Source of the DNA: Anaerolineaceae bacterium
Lineage (GTDB): Bacteria > Chloroflexota > Anaerolineae > Aggregatilineales > Phototrophicaceae
Direction: 5' to 3'
NCBI GenBank assembly: GCA_020634135.1
Contig: JACKCG010000008.1
Location: 97,640-161,639 of the forward strand
Length of the DNA stretch: 64,000 nt
Below the pieces are notes generated by a model. That model made no database searches, was not told the DNA's origin, and saw nothing but the letters and a program-made list of their open reading frames with translations. The translations under genes were made by a program, and so were the position numbers. This document shows, piece by piece, positions 26,284 to 34,976 of this stretch (position 1 is the stretch's first letter; each line of letters opens with the position of its first letter).

Positions 26284-26757
26284 TCACGCCCGGCGTCTGA
26301 AGGCGACAAACGGCAGGTGTTCCTGTGCCAGCGCCCGGTAGCCTTCCAGCGAGTCCGGCGCGGCATAACCGATCATTTTGGACAGCGCCCGCGCCAGGTC
26401 GGGGTGGTCGGTGGCATAGCGCACCATTTCGTCGCCGCTGGCTTCGGGCGATAACTGCTCGGCGGTGACGGCCAGCGTTTGCCCGCCCACTCGAATCGTG
26501 ACATCCGGGTGCGCCCCGATATTGCGATACCAGTTGGCCTTTTTCCCAAAGCCGGAACACACATAATAGGCATCGGCAGCCGCGTCATAACGGGCGACTT
26601 CGACCACAGCCTGCCGCTCCTGGCCGCTGCTGCGCCCGATATGCTGGAGCAGCATCAGCCGTTTCCCCAGCAGAAAATCCAGCCGCAGCCGGAATATCCA
26701 GATCGGCAGCCGCCACAAAAACGCCTTCAACCCGGTAGGCGGTTTAACCTGTGTCAT
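26284..26757 (-). CDS. DDN-like nitroreductase/quinone reductase family protein
   Basis: 157 residues. Belongs to the split beta-barrel family of deazaflavin (F420)-dependent nitroreductases typified by mycobacterial DDN. Seen: LLQHIGRSSGQERQAVVEV (about residues 35-53), YYVCSGFGKKANWYRNI (the cofactor-binding segment with GxKANWYxN) and the C-terminal AxxHLPFV. Length is normal. AAGGAT precedes the ATG. It converges on the kinase-TPR gene with only 16 bases between stop codons. Whether the cofactor is F420 or FMN cannot be decided here. Confidence 0.82.
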   Translation of the reverse strand: MTQVKPPTGLKAFLWRLPIWIFRLRLDFLLGKRLMLLQHIGRSSGQERQAVVEVARYDAAADAYYVCSGFGKKANWYRNIGAHPDVTIRVGGQTLAVTAEQLSPEASGDEMVRYATDHPDLARALSKMIGYAAPDSLEGYRALAQEHLPFVAFRRRA

Positions 26758-26786
26758 GGGTTATCCTTTACCCTCGCTCATCTTCG

Positions 26787-28034
26787 TTACCCCGCCGGTT
26801 CTTCGGTGGCCTCCGGTTGGGCAACCGGAACGCGGCAGTCGTTCAAATCGCTTTCGAGTGCCTGGATGACCTCGACTGCGGTGTTTTCCGTCACCAATTC
26901 ATAGCCACGCTGTAAGTAGGGGATGGCAGCCGGGCAGCTCCCGTTGAAGATTTGCGCCCGCCCCGCCCACAGATAATGGCGTGGGTCGGTGCTGCCGTTG
27001 TCTACCGCCGCCTTCAGGCTTTGCGCGGCGTTGGTGTACTGTTCCAGGTTGATCTGTACCCGCCCCAGCAGGTAGTAACAGTTAATATTGGTGGAGTCGG
27101 CCTCCACACAGCGCGTCAGGTATTCGGCGGCCTGGGCATAGTTGCCGATTCCGGCGTTATAGTAGCTGCCCAGGTAGAACAGCGCGAGCGTGTTCTGTGG
27201 ATTGACTTCCACCACGCCGCGCAGGATGTCAATCGCTTCGTCGTATTCTTGCAGCGCGAAGTTGATCTGTGCCAGGTCAATCGCCAGGTAGGGCATGTTG
27301 GGCGCGATGTCAAAGGCTTCGCTGAAGTACTGCCGGGTTTCCTGGTAATCCGTATTCCAGGATAGCAGGCCGCGCACCCGTAGCGCCTCAAAGCTCTGCG
27401 GATCAAGTTCCAGCGCCGCTTCCACCGTATCCAGCGCCTGTTCGATATTGCCCATGTCATAGTAGGCTTCGGCCAGGAAAGCGCGGGCGCGGGCGCTATC
27501 CGGGTTGAGTTCCAGGGCGTGGAGGGCGCTGGCCGCCGCTTCGCCTGGTTTGCCACTCCAATCCAGCACCATCGCCCGTAGTGCCCAGGCATCCGACGAA
27601 AACGGATTGGCGGTGACGGTGCGTTCAGCGGCTTTCAGGGCTTCGGTCAGGCGGCCTTCCATCGTCAGCCCTAAGGTGTAACGGTAGTAGGTTTGCACGT
27701 CATTGGGCACAGCATCCAGCACGCGGCGGTAGTCGTTGAGCGCCGCTTCAATCCGTCCCTGCGCCCAATTCACATTGGCGCTGGTGAGCGCGTCGGTGGG
27801 GTCGTCGGTGGGGGTGGGCGGGGGCGCCTGGGAGGTGGCGATCTGCGACTGCGCGGAGTTAGCCGCGTTGTAAAGCGCCTCATGAATCGGCGGGGCAATC
27901 GTATCCAGGTTGTTGTAAATCTGGATGCCGAAGTACACAACCAGCGGCGTCAGAATCCACAGCCACAGCCAGCGCAGCGAAAACGGGCTGCGCTTATTCC
28001 CCTGTCGGTAACGTTTGGGCGTGCGTAGATACAT
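26787..28034 (-). CDS. Membrane-anchored TPR protein (paralogue 2)
   Basis: 415 residues. Basic N-terminus, one transmembrane helix (LWILTPLVVYFGIQIY, about residues 25-40), a Pro/Thr-rich linker, then about eight TPR repeats to the C-terminus (e.g. WAQGRIEAALNDYRRVLDAVP; YDMGNIEQALDTVEAALELDP). Single-pass with the TPR part probably outside. It starts two bases after the upstream paralogue stops, so the pair is translationally coupled and may act as a complex. No enzymatic domain. Precise role unknown. Confidence 0.82.
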   Translation of the reverse strand: MYLRTPKRYRQGNKRSPFSLRWLWLWILTPLVVYFGIQIYNNLDTIAPPIHEALYNAANSAQSQIATSQAPPPTPTDDPTDALTSANVNWAQGRIEAALNDYRRVLDAVPNDVQTYYRYTLGLTMEGRLTEALKAAERTVTANPFSSDAWALRAMVLDWSGKPGEAAASALHALELNPDSARARAFLAEAYYDMGNIEQALDTVEAALELDPQSFEALRVRGLLSWNTDYQETRQYFSEAFDIAPNMPYLAIDLAQINFALQEYDEAIDILRGVVEVNPQNTLALFYLGSYYNAGIGNYAQAAEYLTRCVEADSTNINCYYLLGRVQINLEQYTNAAQSLKAAVDNGSTDPRHYLWAGRAQIFNGSCPAAIPYLQRGYELVTENTAVEVIQALESDLNDCRVPVAQPEATEEPAG

Positions 28035-28036
28035 CG

Positions 28037-29308
28037 TTACCCCCCCAGCCCGCCAATCGGTGTGGGCGGCGGTTCAGTAGGCGGCGCGACAGTGGGCACA
28101 GCCACCCCCCGGTAATCGGCGCAGTTTTCCGTCACCAGCTTTAACCCGCTCCGAATACTGGTGAGTACCGGGTCGTCTTCGGAAGTGCCCTCGACCCTGA
28201 TGAGCGAGTCCTGTAGCAGCGTCCAGGCATCGTTACACTCGCCCAGGTAGTAATGTGCCAGCCCGCGCAGGTAGTAGCATTGGATTTCTTCCGAACCCAG
28301 CGTGACACACTGTTGAAAATCCTCAATCGCGCCCTCGTAATTCCGGCGGCGGAATTCAACCATCCCCAACTGGCGGTAGGCCTGTTTGTAGGTGGGGTTA
28401 AGCTCCAGCGCGTCTTCACAGTAGCCCTGCGCCTGGGTATCCTGCCCGACACGGAAGTACACCTCGCACAGCCGCAGCAGCGCCTTGGCGTTGAAGGGTT
28501 CGAGCGAGAGAATCCGCTCATAGGTGGCGACGCCGTATTCCTCTAAATTCTGGTTGATGTACTGCTGCGCCAGCTCGAAATAGGTCGAAGTCAGGTTCGG
28601 GTTGAGGTTCACCGCGTCCTCAAGCTGCTGGATAGCCGCCTCGCGCTCGCCCACCCAGATCAGCGCAATCGCGTAACTGCGGTGTGTATCCGGGTCGTTG
28701 GGGTCAAGCTGCACCGCCTGCTCGCCAAACGTCAGCCCTTGCTGGTAGCGACCAATATCCGTATACGCCCGCGCCAGCACCGCGTGAATCGGCGCATAGT
28801 TGGGGTCAATCTCCAGGCCGCGCAGCGCCACCGGAATCGCGTTAGCCGCGTCGTCTTCCCACACCATCGCTTTAGCCTTAATCACATAGCTGCGCGGGTC
28901 ATTGGGAGCGACTGCGATCATGTGATCCCCCACCGCCACCGCCTGGGCAGAGTAATCATTGTCGGTGTCGGCCAGTTCGATCAGCATCCGGCCATATTCA
29001 TACAGGTAGTTGACATTATCCGGCTGCTGCTGCGATGCTCGCTGGAAGGCGGTCAATGCCCCGGCGACATCGCCCTGTAAAAACAGGTCATAGCCCTGGT
29101 TGGCCCAGGTGCTGGCGAAGGGTGTCGGCGTAGGCGCTAACCCCACCACGTCCAGCGCCATCAGTTGCAGACGGTCAAACTGCGACCAGACGAATACCAG
29201 AATCGCCCCGATCAGCAGCCCATAGAAGAACAAGAAGCGCCCGCCAATGCCGCGCCGTCGCCGCCGCGTGCTGAAAAAAGGCTGGCTGTAATCCCGTTTG
29301 ATTTGCAT
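28037..29308 (-). CDS. Membrane-anchored TPR protein (paralogue 1)
   Basis: 423 residues with the same plan as the following gene: Arg-rich N-terminus, one transmembrane helix (FLFFYGLLIGAILVFVW, about residues 25-41), then about nine TPR repeats (e.g. LFLQGDVAGALTAFQRASQQQPD; YTDIGRYQQGLTFGEQAVQLDP) and a short Pro-rich tail. The two genes look like an old tandem duplication. Close to the kinase-TPR gene, whose repeats are of the same general type. Function unknown; a scaffold is the simplest reading. Confidence 0.82.
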   Translation of the reverse strand: MQIKRDYSQPFFSTRRRRRGIGGRFLFFYGLLIGAILVFVWSQFDRLQLMALDVVGLAPTPTPFASTWANQGYDLFLQGDVAGALTAFQRASQQQPDNVNYLYEYGRMLIELADTDNDYSAQAVAVGDHMIAVAPNDPRSYVIKAKAMVWEDDAANAIPVALRGLEIDPNYAPIHAVLARAYTDIGRYQQGLTFGEQAVQLDPNDPDTHRSYAIALIWVGEREAAIQQLEDAVNLNPNLTSTYFELAQQYINQNLEEYGVATYERILSLEPFNAKALLRLCEVYFRVGQDTQAQGYCEDALELNPTYKQAYRQLGMVEFRRRNYEGAIEDFQQCVTLGSEEIQCYYLRGLAHYYLGECNDAWTLLQDSLIRVEGTSEDDPVLTSIRSGLKLVTENCADYRGVAVPTVAPPTEPPPTPIGGLGG

Positions 29309-29551
29309 AGTGGTTATTCATATCCATCCATTTACGACCCGGTCTCAGAACCCGTTTTACCCGGGTTGCAGCCGGTGACTCACCGTTAGGGTAGCGTAGG
29401 GTGGGTGCGCTGTCAACTAAAGGCTTAATGAGGGGGAGCAGCCGCAAACCCCCGTTTTTTGGGGGACAGAATAACCGAGAAATCACTATTATAAAGATAT
29501 CGCCCGGCTGAGTTTTGTCGGGCGTTATGTTCGTATGGATAGGTGGTGGAT

Positions 29552-29767
29552 ATGGCTCGTATACCGCAAAAAAAGTCTCGTAACCGGCTGAATTATGCCA
29601 CGCAAGGGCTGATCTTCGGCTTCATGGTGGGCGCAGTTGTGGCGCTCATCATCACGCCCGTGTTGCAGCTTGACCCGGCGCTGGGCTTCGTGCTTGGCCC
29701 CGGCATGGGCATGGGATTGGGGCTGTTGTTTGGCTCGGCGCTCGATGGCCCCGGCGACCCCCGCTAG
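29552..29767 (+). CDS. Small hydrophobic protein
   Basis: 71 residues from the ATG at 29552 (AGGTGG five bases upstream). Basic N-terminus, a helix GLIFGFMVGAVVALIITPV, then a glycine-rich hydrophobic segment (GFVLGPGMGMGLGLLFG). Likely a two-helix inner membrane protein with a glycine-zipper-like second helix. No family recognised. Confidence 0.6.
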   Translation: MARIPQKKSRNRLNYATQGLIFGFMVGAVVALIITPVLQLDPALGFVLGPGMGMGLGLLFGSALDGPGDPR

Positions 29768-30020
29768 ACGATTTGCCTCCTGTTTATGCACTGGCTGATG
29801 ACCCCAGACACATCGTTCGGATGAAATTTAACCACAGTTAAACCGATACTTCGTCACTGATAACCTCTCGGAAACCCGTTGGAAAATTCATTTTCCGAAT
29901 CCAACAAAAGTTCCAGACAAGCACGCTGGAATTGGGTACAGTCCGATATAGATTGTATCGGCATCAACGGTGTTCGCCTGTAAACCGTCGGCCATAGTGT
30001 ATTGAGGAGAGCAGAATCTC

Positions 30021-30368
30021 ATGACCCATATTATCACCAGCCTGTGCCTGCGCGATGGCGCGTGCGTGGAAGTCTGCCCGGTAGAATGTATTGTCCCCGG
30101 CCAGCCGGAAAACGAATGGCCCTGGTACTTCATTGACCCGGATACCTGCATTGACTGCGGCGCGTGCATCCCGGAATGCCCCTTTGAAGCCATCTTTATC
30201 GAAGAGGAAGTTCCCTCTGAATATGAAATGGCGCAAGACCAGGAACGTATTCCGTTCGAGAGCAAAGCCAAAGTCAAGCACAGCGCCGGTGACGTGGTTG
30301 ACCTGACCGAAGACATCCAGCACAACTATGCCTTCTTCGGTGACGGCCCCGGCTACGACGCCCTCTAA
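30021..30368 (+). CDS. Ferredoxin with two iron-sulfur cluster motifs
   Basis: 115 residues. Small electron carrier. The second motif CIDCGACIPECP (about residues 43-54) is a full CxxCxxCxxxCP 4Fe-4S site. The first is CLRDGACVEVCPVEC (about residues 9-23), a CxxxxxCxxxCP arrangement, as in 7Fe ferredoxins where one cluster is 3Fe-4S. The C-terminal 55 residues are acidic and lack cysteines, as in Thermus- or Mycobacterium-type ferredoxins. GAGGAG precedes the ATG. Own terminator follows. Partner not evident from neighbours. Confidence 0.9.
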   Translation: MTHIITSLCLRDGACVEVCPVECIVPGQPENEWPWYFIDPDTCIDCGACIPECPFEAIFIEEEVPSEYEMAQDQERIPFESKAKVKHSAGDVVDLTEDIQHNYAFFGDGPGYDAL

Positions 30369-30388
30369 ACCCGGCCTCTACCGGAATC

Positions 30389-30424
30389 AAAAAGGGACTC
30401 TCTGTAAAAAGAAGTCCCTTTTTT
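30389..30424. terminator. Bidirectional terminator
   Basis: AAAAAGGGACT (30389-30399) pairs with AGTCCCTTTTT (30413-30423). It has T runs in both directions and lies between the convergent ferredoxin and carboxypeptidase genes. Confidence 0.9.
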
Positions 30425-30441
30425 GTTGGATGAATCCTGCT

Positions 30442-31946
30442 TTATACCCCGTACAGCTCGCCGTACTTCTTCCGCAGATAGGCGATATACGGCTCAATCC
30501 GCAGCGGGCCGCCGGTCACACGCTCGATGAGTTCCGGCGCGGTGAACTTGCTCCCATACTGGTAAATATTGTTTTTCAGCCAGGTGTGCAGCGTATCGAA
30601 TTTGCCCCGGGCGATTTCGTCCGGGATCGTCGGATGCGCCTGGAGCGCCGTCTGGTAGAACACACCACTCAGGATATTACCCAGTGTGTACCCCTGGAAC
30701 GCCCCGCCGATGACGCCGCCGTACCAGTGGACATCCTGCAAAACACCGTCACGGTCATTGGGAGCATGGACACCCAAATCGGCCTGGTAGCGGGCGTGCC
30801 AGGCTTCCGGCAGGTCGCGCACCGCCAGCGTGCCTTCCAGCAGCGCGAGTTCCAGGTCAAACCGGATCATCACATGCAGGTTATACGTCACTTCGTCGGC
30901 ATCCACCCGGATCAGCGAAGGCTCAACCCGGTTGATGGCACGGTAGAAGGTACTGAGCGGCACATTTTTAAGCTGTTCGGGGAACAATGCTTGCAATTTG
31001 GGGTAAAAGTGAACCCAGAAGCCCCGGCTGCGCCCGACCACATTCTCCCACAGACGCGACTGGCTTTCATGCACCCCGGCGGACGTACCACCGGCCAACA
31101 GCGTGCCGTCCAACGCCGGATTGACACCCTGTTCATACATGGCGTGACCGGCCTCGTGCAGAGTGCTGAACAGCGCATCGCCCAGGTCATGCTCGTTAAT
31201 TCGCGTCGTGATGCGCACATCACCCACTCCGAAGCTGGTGGTAAATGGGTGCGGCGCTTTGTCCTGCCGTCCCCGCTTAAAATCGTAGCCGTACTGCTTA
31301 ATCACATCCAGCCCGAACGCCCACTGTTTGTCTTCCGGAAGTGCTGGAGCAAAGCGGTGTTATCGGCTGGCTGCTGCGCGGTGATGGCGGAAACCAGCGG
31401 CACAAGCTGATCGCGCAGGTCGGCGAACACCTGGCGCACCGAGTCGGCCTTCATACCGTAATCCGCGAAGTCAATCAGCGGGTCGGCAATATGGTCGTAA
31501 CCAGGGAAACAGTCCGCCACCTGGCGGCTCAGGTCGAGCGTTTTTTCCAGGTAAGACTCCAACCGGGCGAAATCGTTCGCCGGACGCGCCTCTGTCCAGA
31601 CCTGGTATGTTTGCGCGGTATGGCTGCCCAATTCGCCCACGAGCTTTCCGGGAATTTTCACCTGCCGTTCGTAGTCGCGCCGTGCCACGCGGATCAGGCT
31701 GGCGTCATCGGAGTCGTAGGGCAGGCTTTCTCCATACGCTTGCAGCTCGTCCAGCAGTTTGCCCACCGCCGCGCTGGTGAATTTCTCGTGGGACAGGCGC
31801 TGTAACGTGGCAAGCTGGCGGGCGCGGGACGCCCCACCGCCGGAGGGCATATAGGTCTCATGATCCCAGTTCAGCACCGCAGCGGCTGCGGAAAGGTCAT
31901 TGGCTTCCAGTATGAGGGTCTTGAGTTCCTGAAGTTTATTTTCCAT
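30442..31946 (-). pseudogene. M32 carboxypeptidase (Taq-type) with a single frameshift
   Basis: Two overlapping frames make one M32 metallocarboxypeptidase of about 500 residues. The first (31946 to about 31338) has NWDHETYMPSGG and ends prematurely; the second carries the zinc site LHEAGHAMYEQG (HExxH), GVHESQSRLWEN with the third ligand, and the C-terminal region to 30442. At 31337-31338 the plus strand reads GG where GGG would restore PEDKQWAFGLDV and join the frames. A one-base loss in a C/G run is the usual long-read error, so the gene may be intact. The start is ATG at 31946 with AAGGAG. Cleaves C-terminal residues. Confidence 0.88.
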
Positions 31947-31961
31947 CAATCTTCTAACTCC

Positions 31962-32537
31962 TTATTTTTCAAACCACTTGGTTTCAATAGCGGTGGGCTG
32001 ATAGGCATCCAGGTAAGCGAATACCGAGTCCACATCCGGCGCAACATGATAGAGCTGGCGGTGACTGGGGCGAGCGAACTGGTGTGTATAGAAGTGGTCG
32101 AACAGGTTGAGCAGCGGCGCGTAAAAATCGTCCGTATTCAGGAAGACAATCGGCTTGTTGAGCAGTTGCAACTGCTTGAGAGTCAGCACCTCAACCGCTT
32201 CTTCAAGCGTGCCGAAGCCGCCCGGCAGCACGACAAACCCATCGGCGCGTTCCTCCATCTGGCGTTTGCGTTCGCGCAGGTCGGGCGTGATGACGAGTTC
32301 ATGTGTCATGGTATTGGACAGCCCCCGGTCATGAATCGCCTGAGGGATGACGCCGACTACCCGCCCGCCGCCCAGGTTGACGGCCCGCGCCACCGCGCCC
32401 ATCAGCCCGACATCCGTGCCGCCATAGACCAGTGTATCGCCACGCTGGGCCATGCGTTCGCCAAGCTGCGTGGCAGCAGTTTTATAAACACTGTTGACCG
32501 CGTCGCTGGAAGAGCAAAAGATACAGAGTGCTGTCAT
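31962..32537 (-). CDS. LOG-family protein (TIGR00730-like)
   Basis: 191 residues. Rossmann-like family including LOG cytokinin-activating phosphoribohydrolases. Seen: GGTDVGLMGAVARA (about residues 40-53), and the signature PGGFGTLEEAVEVLTLKQLQL (about residues 101-121), with a conserved Arg-Lys segment (RERKRQM) before it. Full length for the family. It lies 15 bases upstream of the carboxypeptidase start on the same strand, so they may share a transcript. Actual substrate in bacteria is usually AMP-like nucleotides; this is by family only. Confidence 0.9.
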   Translation of the reverse strand: MTALCIFCSSSDAVNSVYKTAATQLGERMAQRGDTLVYGGTDVGLMGAVARAVNLGGGRVVGVIPQAIHDRGLSNTMTHELVITPDLRERKRQMEERADGFVVLPGGFGTLEEAVEVLTLKQLQLLNKPIVFLNTDDFYAPLLNLFDHFYTHQFARPSHRQLYHVAPDVDSVFAYLDAYQPTAIETKWFEK

Positions 32538-32702
32538 AAGCGCTTATCATCCTTCGGGGGTTACATTTCATATACCGTGTGTAATTCTATATGCAAACCC
32601 CGCCTGGAACAATCGCCATCAGAACCATGCTTCACCACAGCATTCCGACAGGCCGCGTGCAATCAGTAGTGCAACGCAGCCATGCCGGTGAACCCGCGCC
32701 GA

Positions 32703-33260
32703 CTATTCCGCCACTCCGGGGGCTTTCGATTGGCGTTCCCACTGGCCTTTGAGTGCCAGCATTTCGCCCACATGGCGGGTCATATCGAACAGAGGATGCC
32801 GCACCCAGAACCAGTTGGTCTGCTGTCCGTTGTAACCTGGGGCTTTCGCTGACAGTGTGGGGATGTCCGTCGTCGCCAGGTAATCGCGGATCGCGCTGCC
32901 GACGGCATCATAGTACCCTAGCAGGATGTCCCTGGACATCAGCGGAATCGCCATGACTTCCTCGGCGCTGTAGCCGGTAAGCATCCCCCAACCATTCGTC
33001 CCCGCCCCGGTGGGTGTGTAGCCGCTTCGTTCCGCCCAGCCATTTTTCGCCCATATTTCCTCCGCCGCCGTCTGCCCGCGCACGTGCTGCCAGAAAAATA
33101 CATCCTGCGCCCGCGCCACATGCCAGATCAAATGCGCGATACTGTTGGCCTGACCATCTGCCCGCCAGTTGAGGCAGTCATCCGGCGCATGATTGAGCAG
33201 ATCGTGAATATAGTGGTCATTCTCATCAAGCAATTGCAATAGGACATCCTGCGGATTCAT
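32703..33260 (-). CDS. DinB-like four-helix protein
   Basis: 185 residues. Four-helix bundle of the DinB/YfiT superfamily. Three potential metal-ligand histidines are visible: SIAHLIWHVARAQD (about residue 44-48) and DMTRHVGEMLAL near the C-terminus (about residue 165). Some members are thiol-dependent transferases or hydrolases; many are unassigned. GAGGCG precedes the ATG. The stretch between this gene and the LOG gene (32538-32702) holds no gene. Confidence 0.75.
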   Translation of the reverse strand: MNPQDVLLQLLDENDHYIHDLLNHAPDDCLNWRADGQANSIAHLIWHVARAQDVFFWQHVRGQTAAEEIWAKNGWAERSGYTPTGAGTNGWGMLTGYSAEEVMAIPLMSRDILLGYYDAVGSAIRDYLATTDIPTLSAKAPGYNGQQTNWFWVRHPLFDMTRHVGEMLALKGQWERQSKAPGVAE

Positions 33261-33367
33261 GATGCGCCTCTCTCATACATCGTTTCTCGTGTGTGAATCA
33301 CTATAGTGTGATTAGAACAATTGTGCAATCCGGGGCGGCCTTGCCGCAGGCACATCCCCGGTGAGTT

Positions 33368-34648
33368 TCAGTCAGCCAGCGCGTCGAGCACATGCCGCAG
33401 ATAGTACGAAACCATATTGTGCATCTCCCAGCGCTGTGCCATGCGCGGCAGGATGTCGTGCTGGTAACGCAGCGCCGAATACAACGGCGATACTGCCAGG
33501 ACTGACCGCTGGTATACCGCGTGCAGCCGTTCCAGTGGGGCGTATGCCGTCCAGCCGCGCAGATAGGCCTGGGTGGCCTGCGCTGCCGCGTGGGGATGGT
33601 CCGGTAAATCGTTGGCGAGTTCCGCGTTGAAGAATTCCAGACTGAAGAACGGGTGTGTAACAGTCGCGTCTGACCAATCCGTAAAGATGAAGTCGCCGTC
33701 CCGCACGACAATCTGCCCGTGCCACAAATCACCGTGTTCAAGCGTCAGCGGGATGTTGAGCGCCGCAATCTCGTCCACCTGTTGAGTCAGGCGCGGCACC
33801 GCCGCACGCAGCCGGGCAGCTTCGTCGTCCGTCAGCGGATAATCCCCGATACGGTAGATGGAGTCATCCAGCAGGGAAGCCGCCAGATGCTCTCGTATCC
33901 ACGACAGCGGGCGCAGCGGCACGCCCAGGGCGGCCAGCGTCTCGCATTCGGGGATGAGTTCTCGCTGAATCTGCCCCATACGCCGCATGGCATCTACCCA
34001 TAATGACGGCTCCGGGCGAGTCGCGAGTTCTGCGCCACCGGTATCCGCCATCAGCAGCAGCGTATCATCCACCACCAGCGGTAAGTTCTGCGGAAAACGC
34101 CGCCCCAACCAGCGGGTGAGCGGGGCTTCATGGGTGAACATGGGCGGCACGGTCTTGAGGTAACGTATTTCGCCATTCTGCACGACGCGCCACACGCTGG
34201 AACGTTCCCACGAGCGCAGTTGTTCAAGCCGGTCAAACGTCCCCACTGATGCCGCAAGCGTCTCGTACCAGTGAAGGCGATACCAGGCCGGGTGTGCCGG
34301 GTCATCCAGGGTCGCCAGCCAGCCCTGTATCCCAGGCGCGAGACCATCCGGCAGGTCATCGCGGGCGAACCACGCCATATCCCCCGGCAGGTCGCCGCCC
34401 AGATACCGCTGGAGATAGACGCTTTTGACCATCTGCGCTGCTTCGTCATTGGCAACCTGTAGGCAGCGCAGTGTAATAACATCCAGCCCGAAGCAGTCAC
34501 GAACCGCCCGGTTGACGGGTTCGGCGCTTTGCCAGAAGTGGGAGTTGTTCAGTGTGCAGGGGATCTGCCAGCGATCACCGCATCGTTGCAGTAAAACGTC
34601 CGAATCGCGGGAGAGAATCAGACTCGAATTGTGTCGTCGGGTGTTCAT
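33368..34648 (-). CDS. NUDIX-like domain fused to aminoglycoside phosphotransferase-like kinase
   Basis: 426 residues. The first 110 residues look like a NUDIX-type alpha/beta domain (SSLILSRDSDVLLQRC; DRWQIPCTLN) though the NUDIX box is not conserved. From about 140 it is a protein-kinase-like APH fold: SVWRVVQNGEIRYLKTVPP with a candidate Lys, the catalytic HGDLWHGQIVV (about residues 310-320), and FTDWSDATVTHP in place of the DFG-like Asp motif. Phosphorylates an unknown small molecule. AAGGAC precedes the ATG. Domain order is an inference from motifs. Confidence 0.72.
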   Translation of the reverse strand: MNTRRHNSSLILSRDSDVLLQRCGDRWQIPCTLNNSHFWQSAEPVNRAVRDCFGLDVITLRCLQVANDEAAQMVKSVYLQRYLGGDLPGDMAWFARDDLPDGLAPGIQGWLATLDDPAHPAWYRLHWYETLAASVGTFDRLEQLRSWERSSVWRVVQNGEIRYLKTVPPMFTHEAPLTRWLGRRFPQNLPLVVDDTLLLMADTGGAELATRPEPSLWVDAMRRMGQIQRELIPECETLAALGVPLRPLSWIREHLAASLLDDSIYRIGDYPLTDDEAARLRAAVPRLTQQVDEIAALNIPLTLEHGDLWHGQIVVRDGDFIFTDWSDATVTHPFFSLEFFNAELANDLPDHPHAAAQATQAYLRGWTAYAPLERLHAVYQRSVLAVSPLYSALRYQHDILPRMAQRWEMHNMVSYYLRHVLDALAD

Positions 34649-34874
34649 GTGATTTGTCCTTGGTCGTATTGTGTACGGGAATCAAATACCGTGCTGGCTG
34701 GTCGCACAGCCCAATCACGCTGCCAAAGGACGCCTTAACGTATCATGACACCTACCTGAAACTGCGGTTGTTTTCTATTATACGGAGAACGCCGAGAAAT
34801 GCACCCGGTATCCTTTGACATTGAGCGCAAGAATTGGATAGACGGATGCCTCCCTTTTGTCGTACCGTAGAGAT

Positions 34875-34932
34875 ATTAGAGGAGCGCCGATGTGCGCTCC
34901 CACCGGGCGACCAGATCGGATCGCCCCTACGC
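34875..34932. repeat. GTAGGG-core intergenic palindrome pair
   Basis: GGAGCGC / GCGCTCC and GGGCGA / TCGCCC hairpins, ending CCCCTACG. It occupies the right part of the 34649-34976 divergent gap; the rest shows nothing distinctive. Confidence 0.55.
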
Positions 34933-34976
34933 CCTGAAAATTGGTCTTGCGTGTGAACTAGGCGCTGAGGATAAAT

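Noticed and set aside
29431..29465. G-run/C-run/T-run resembling a plus-strand terminator
   Set aside because: No plus-strand gene ends upstream; probably chance in the promoter region of the TPR genes.
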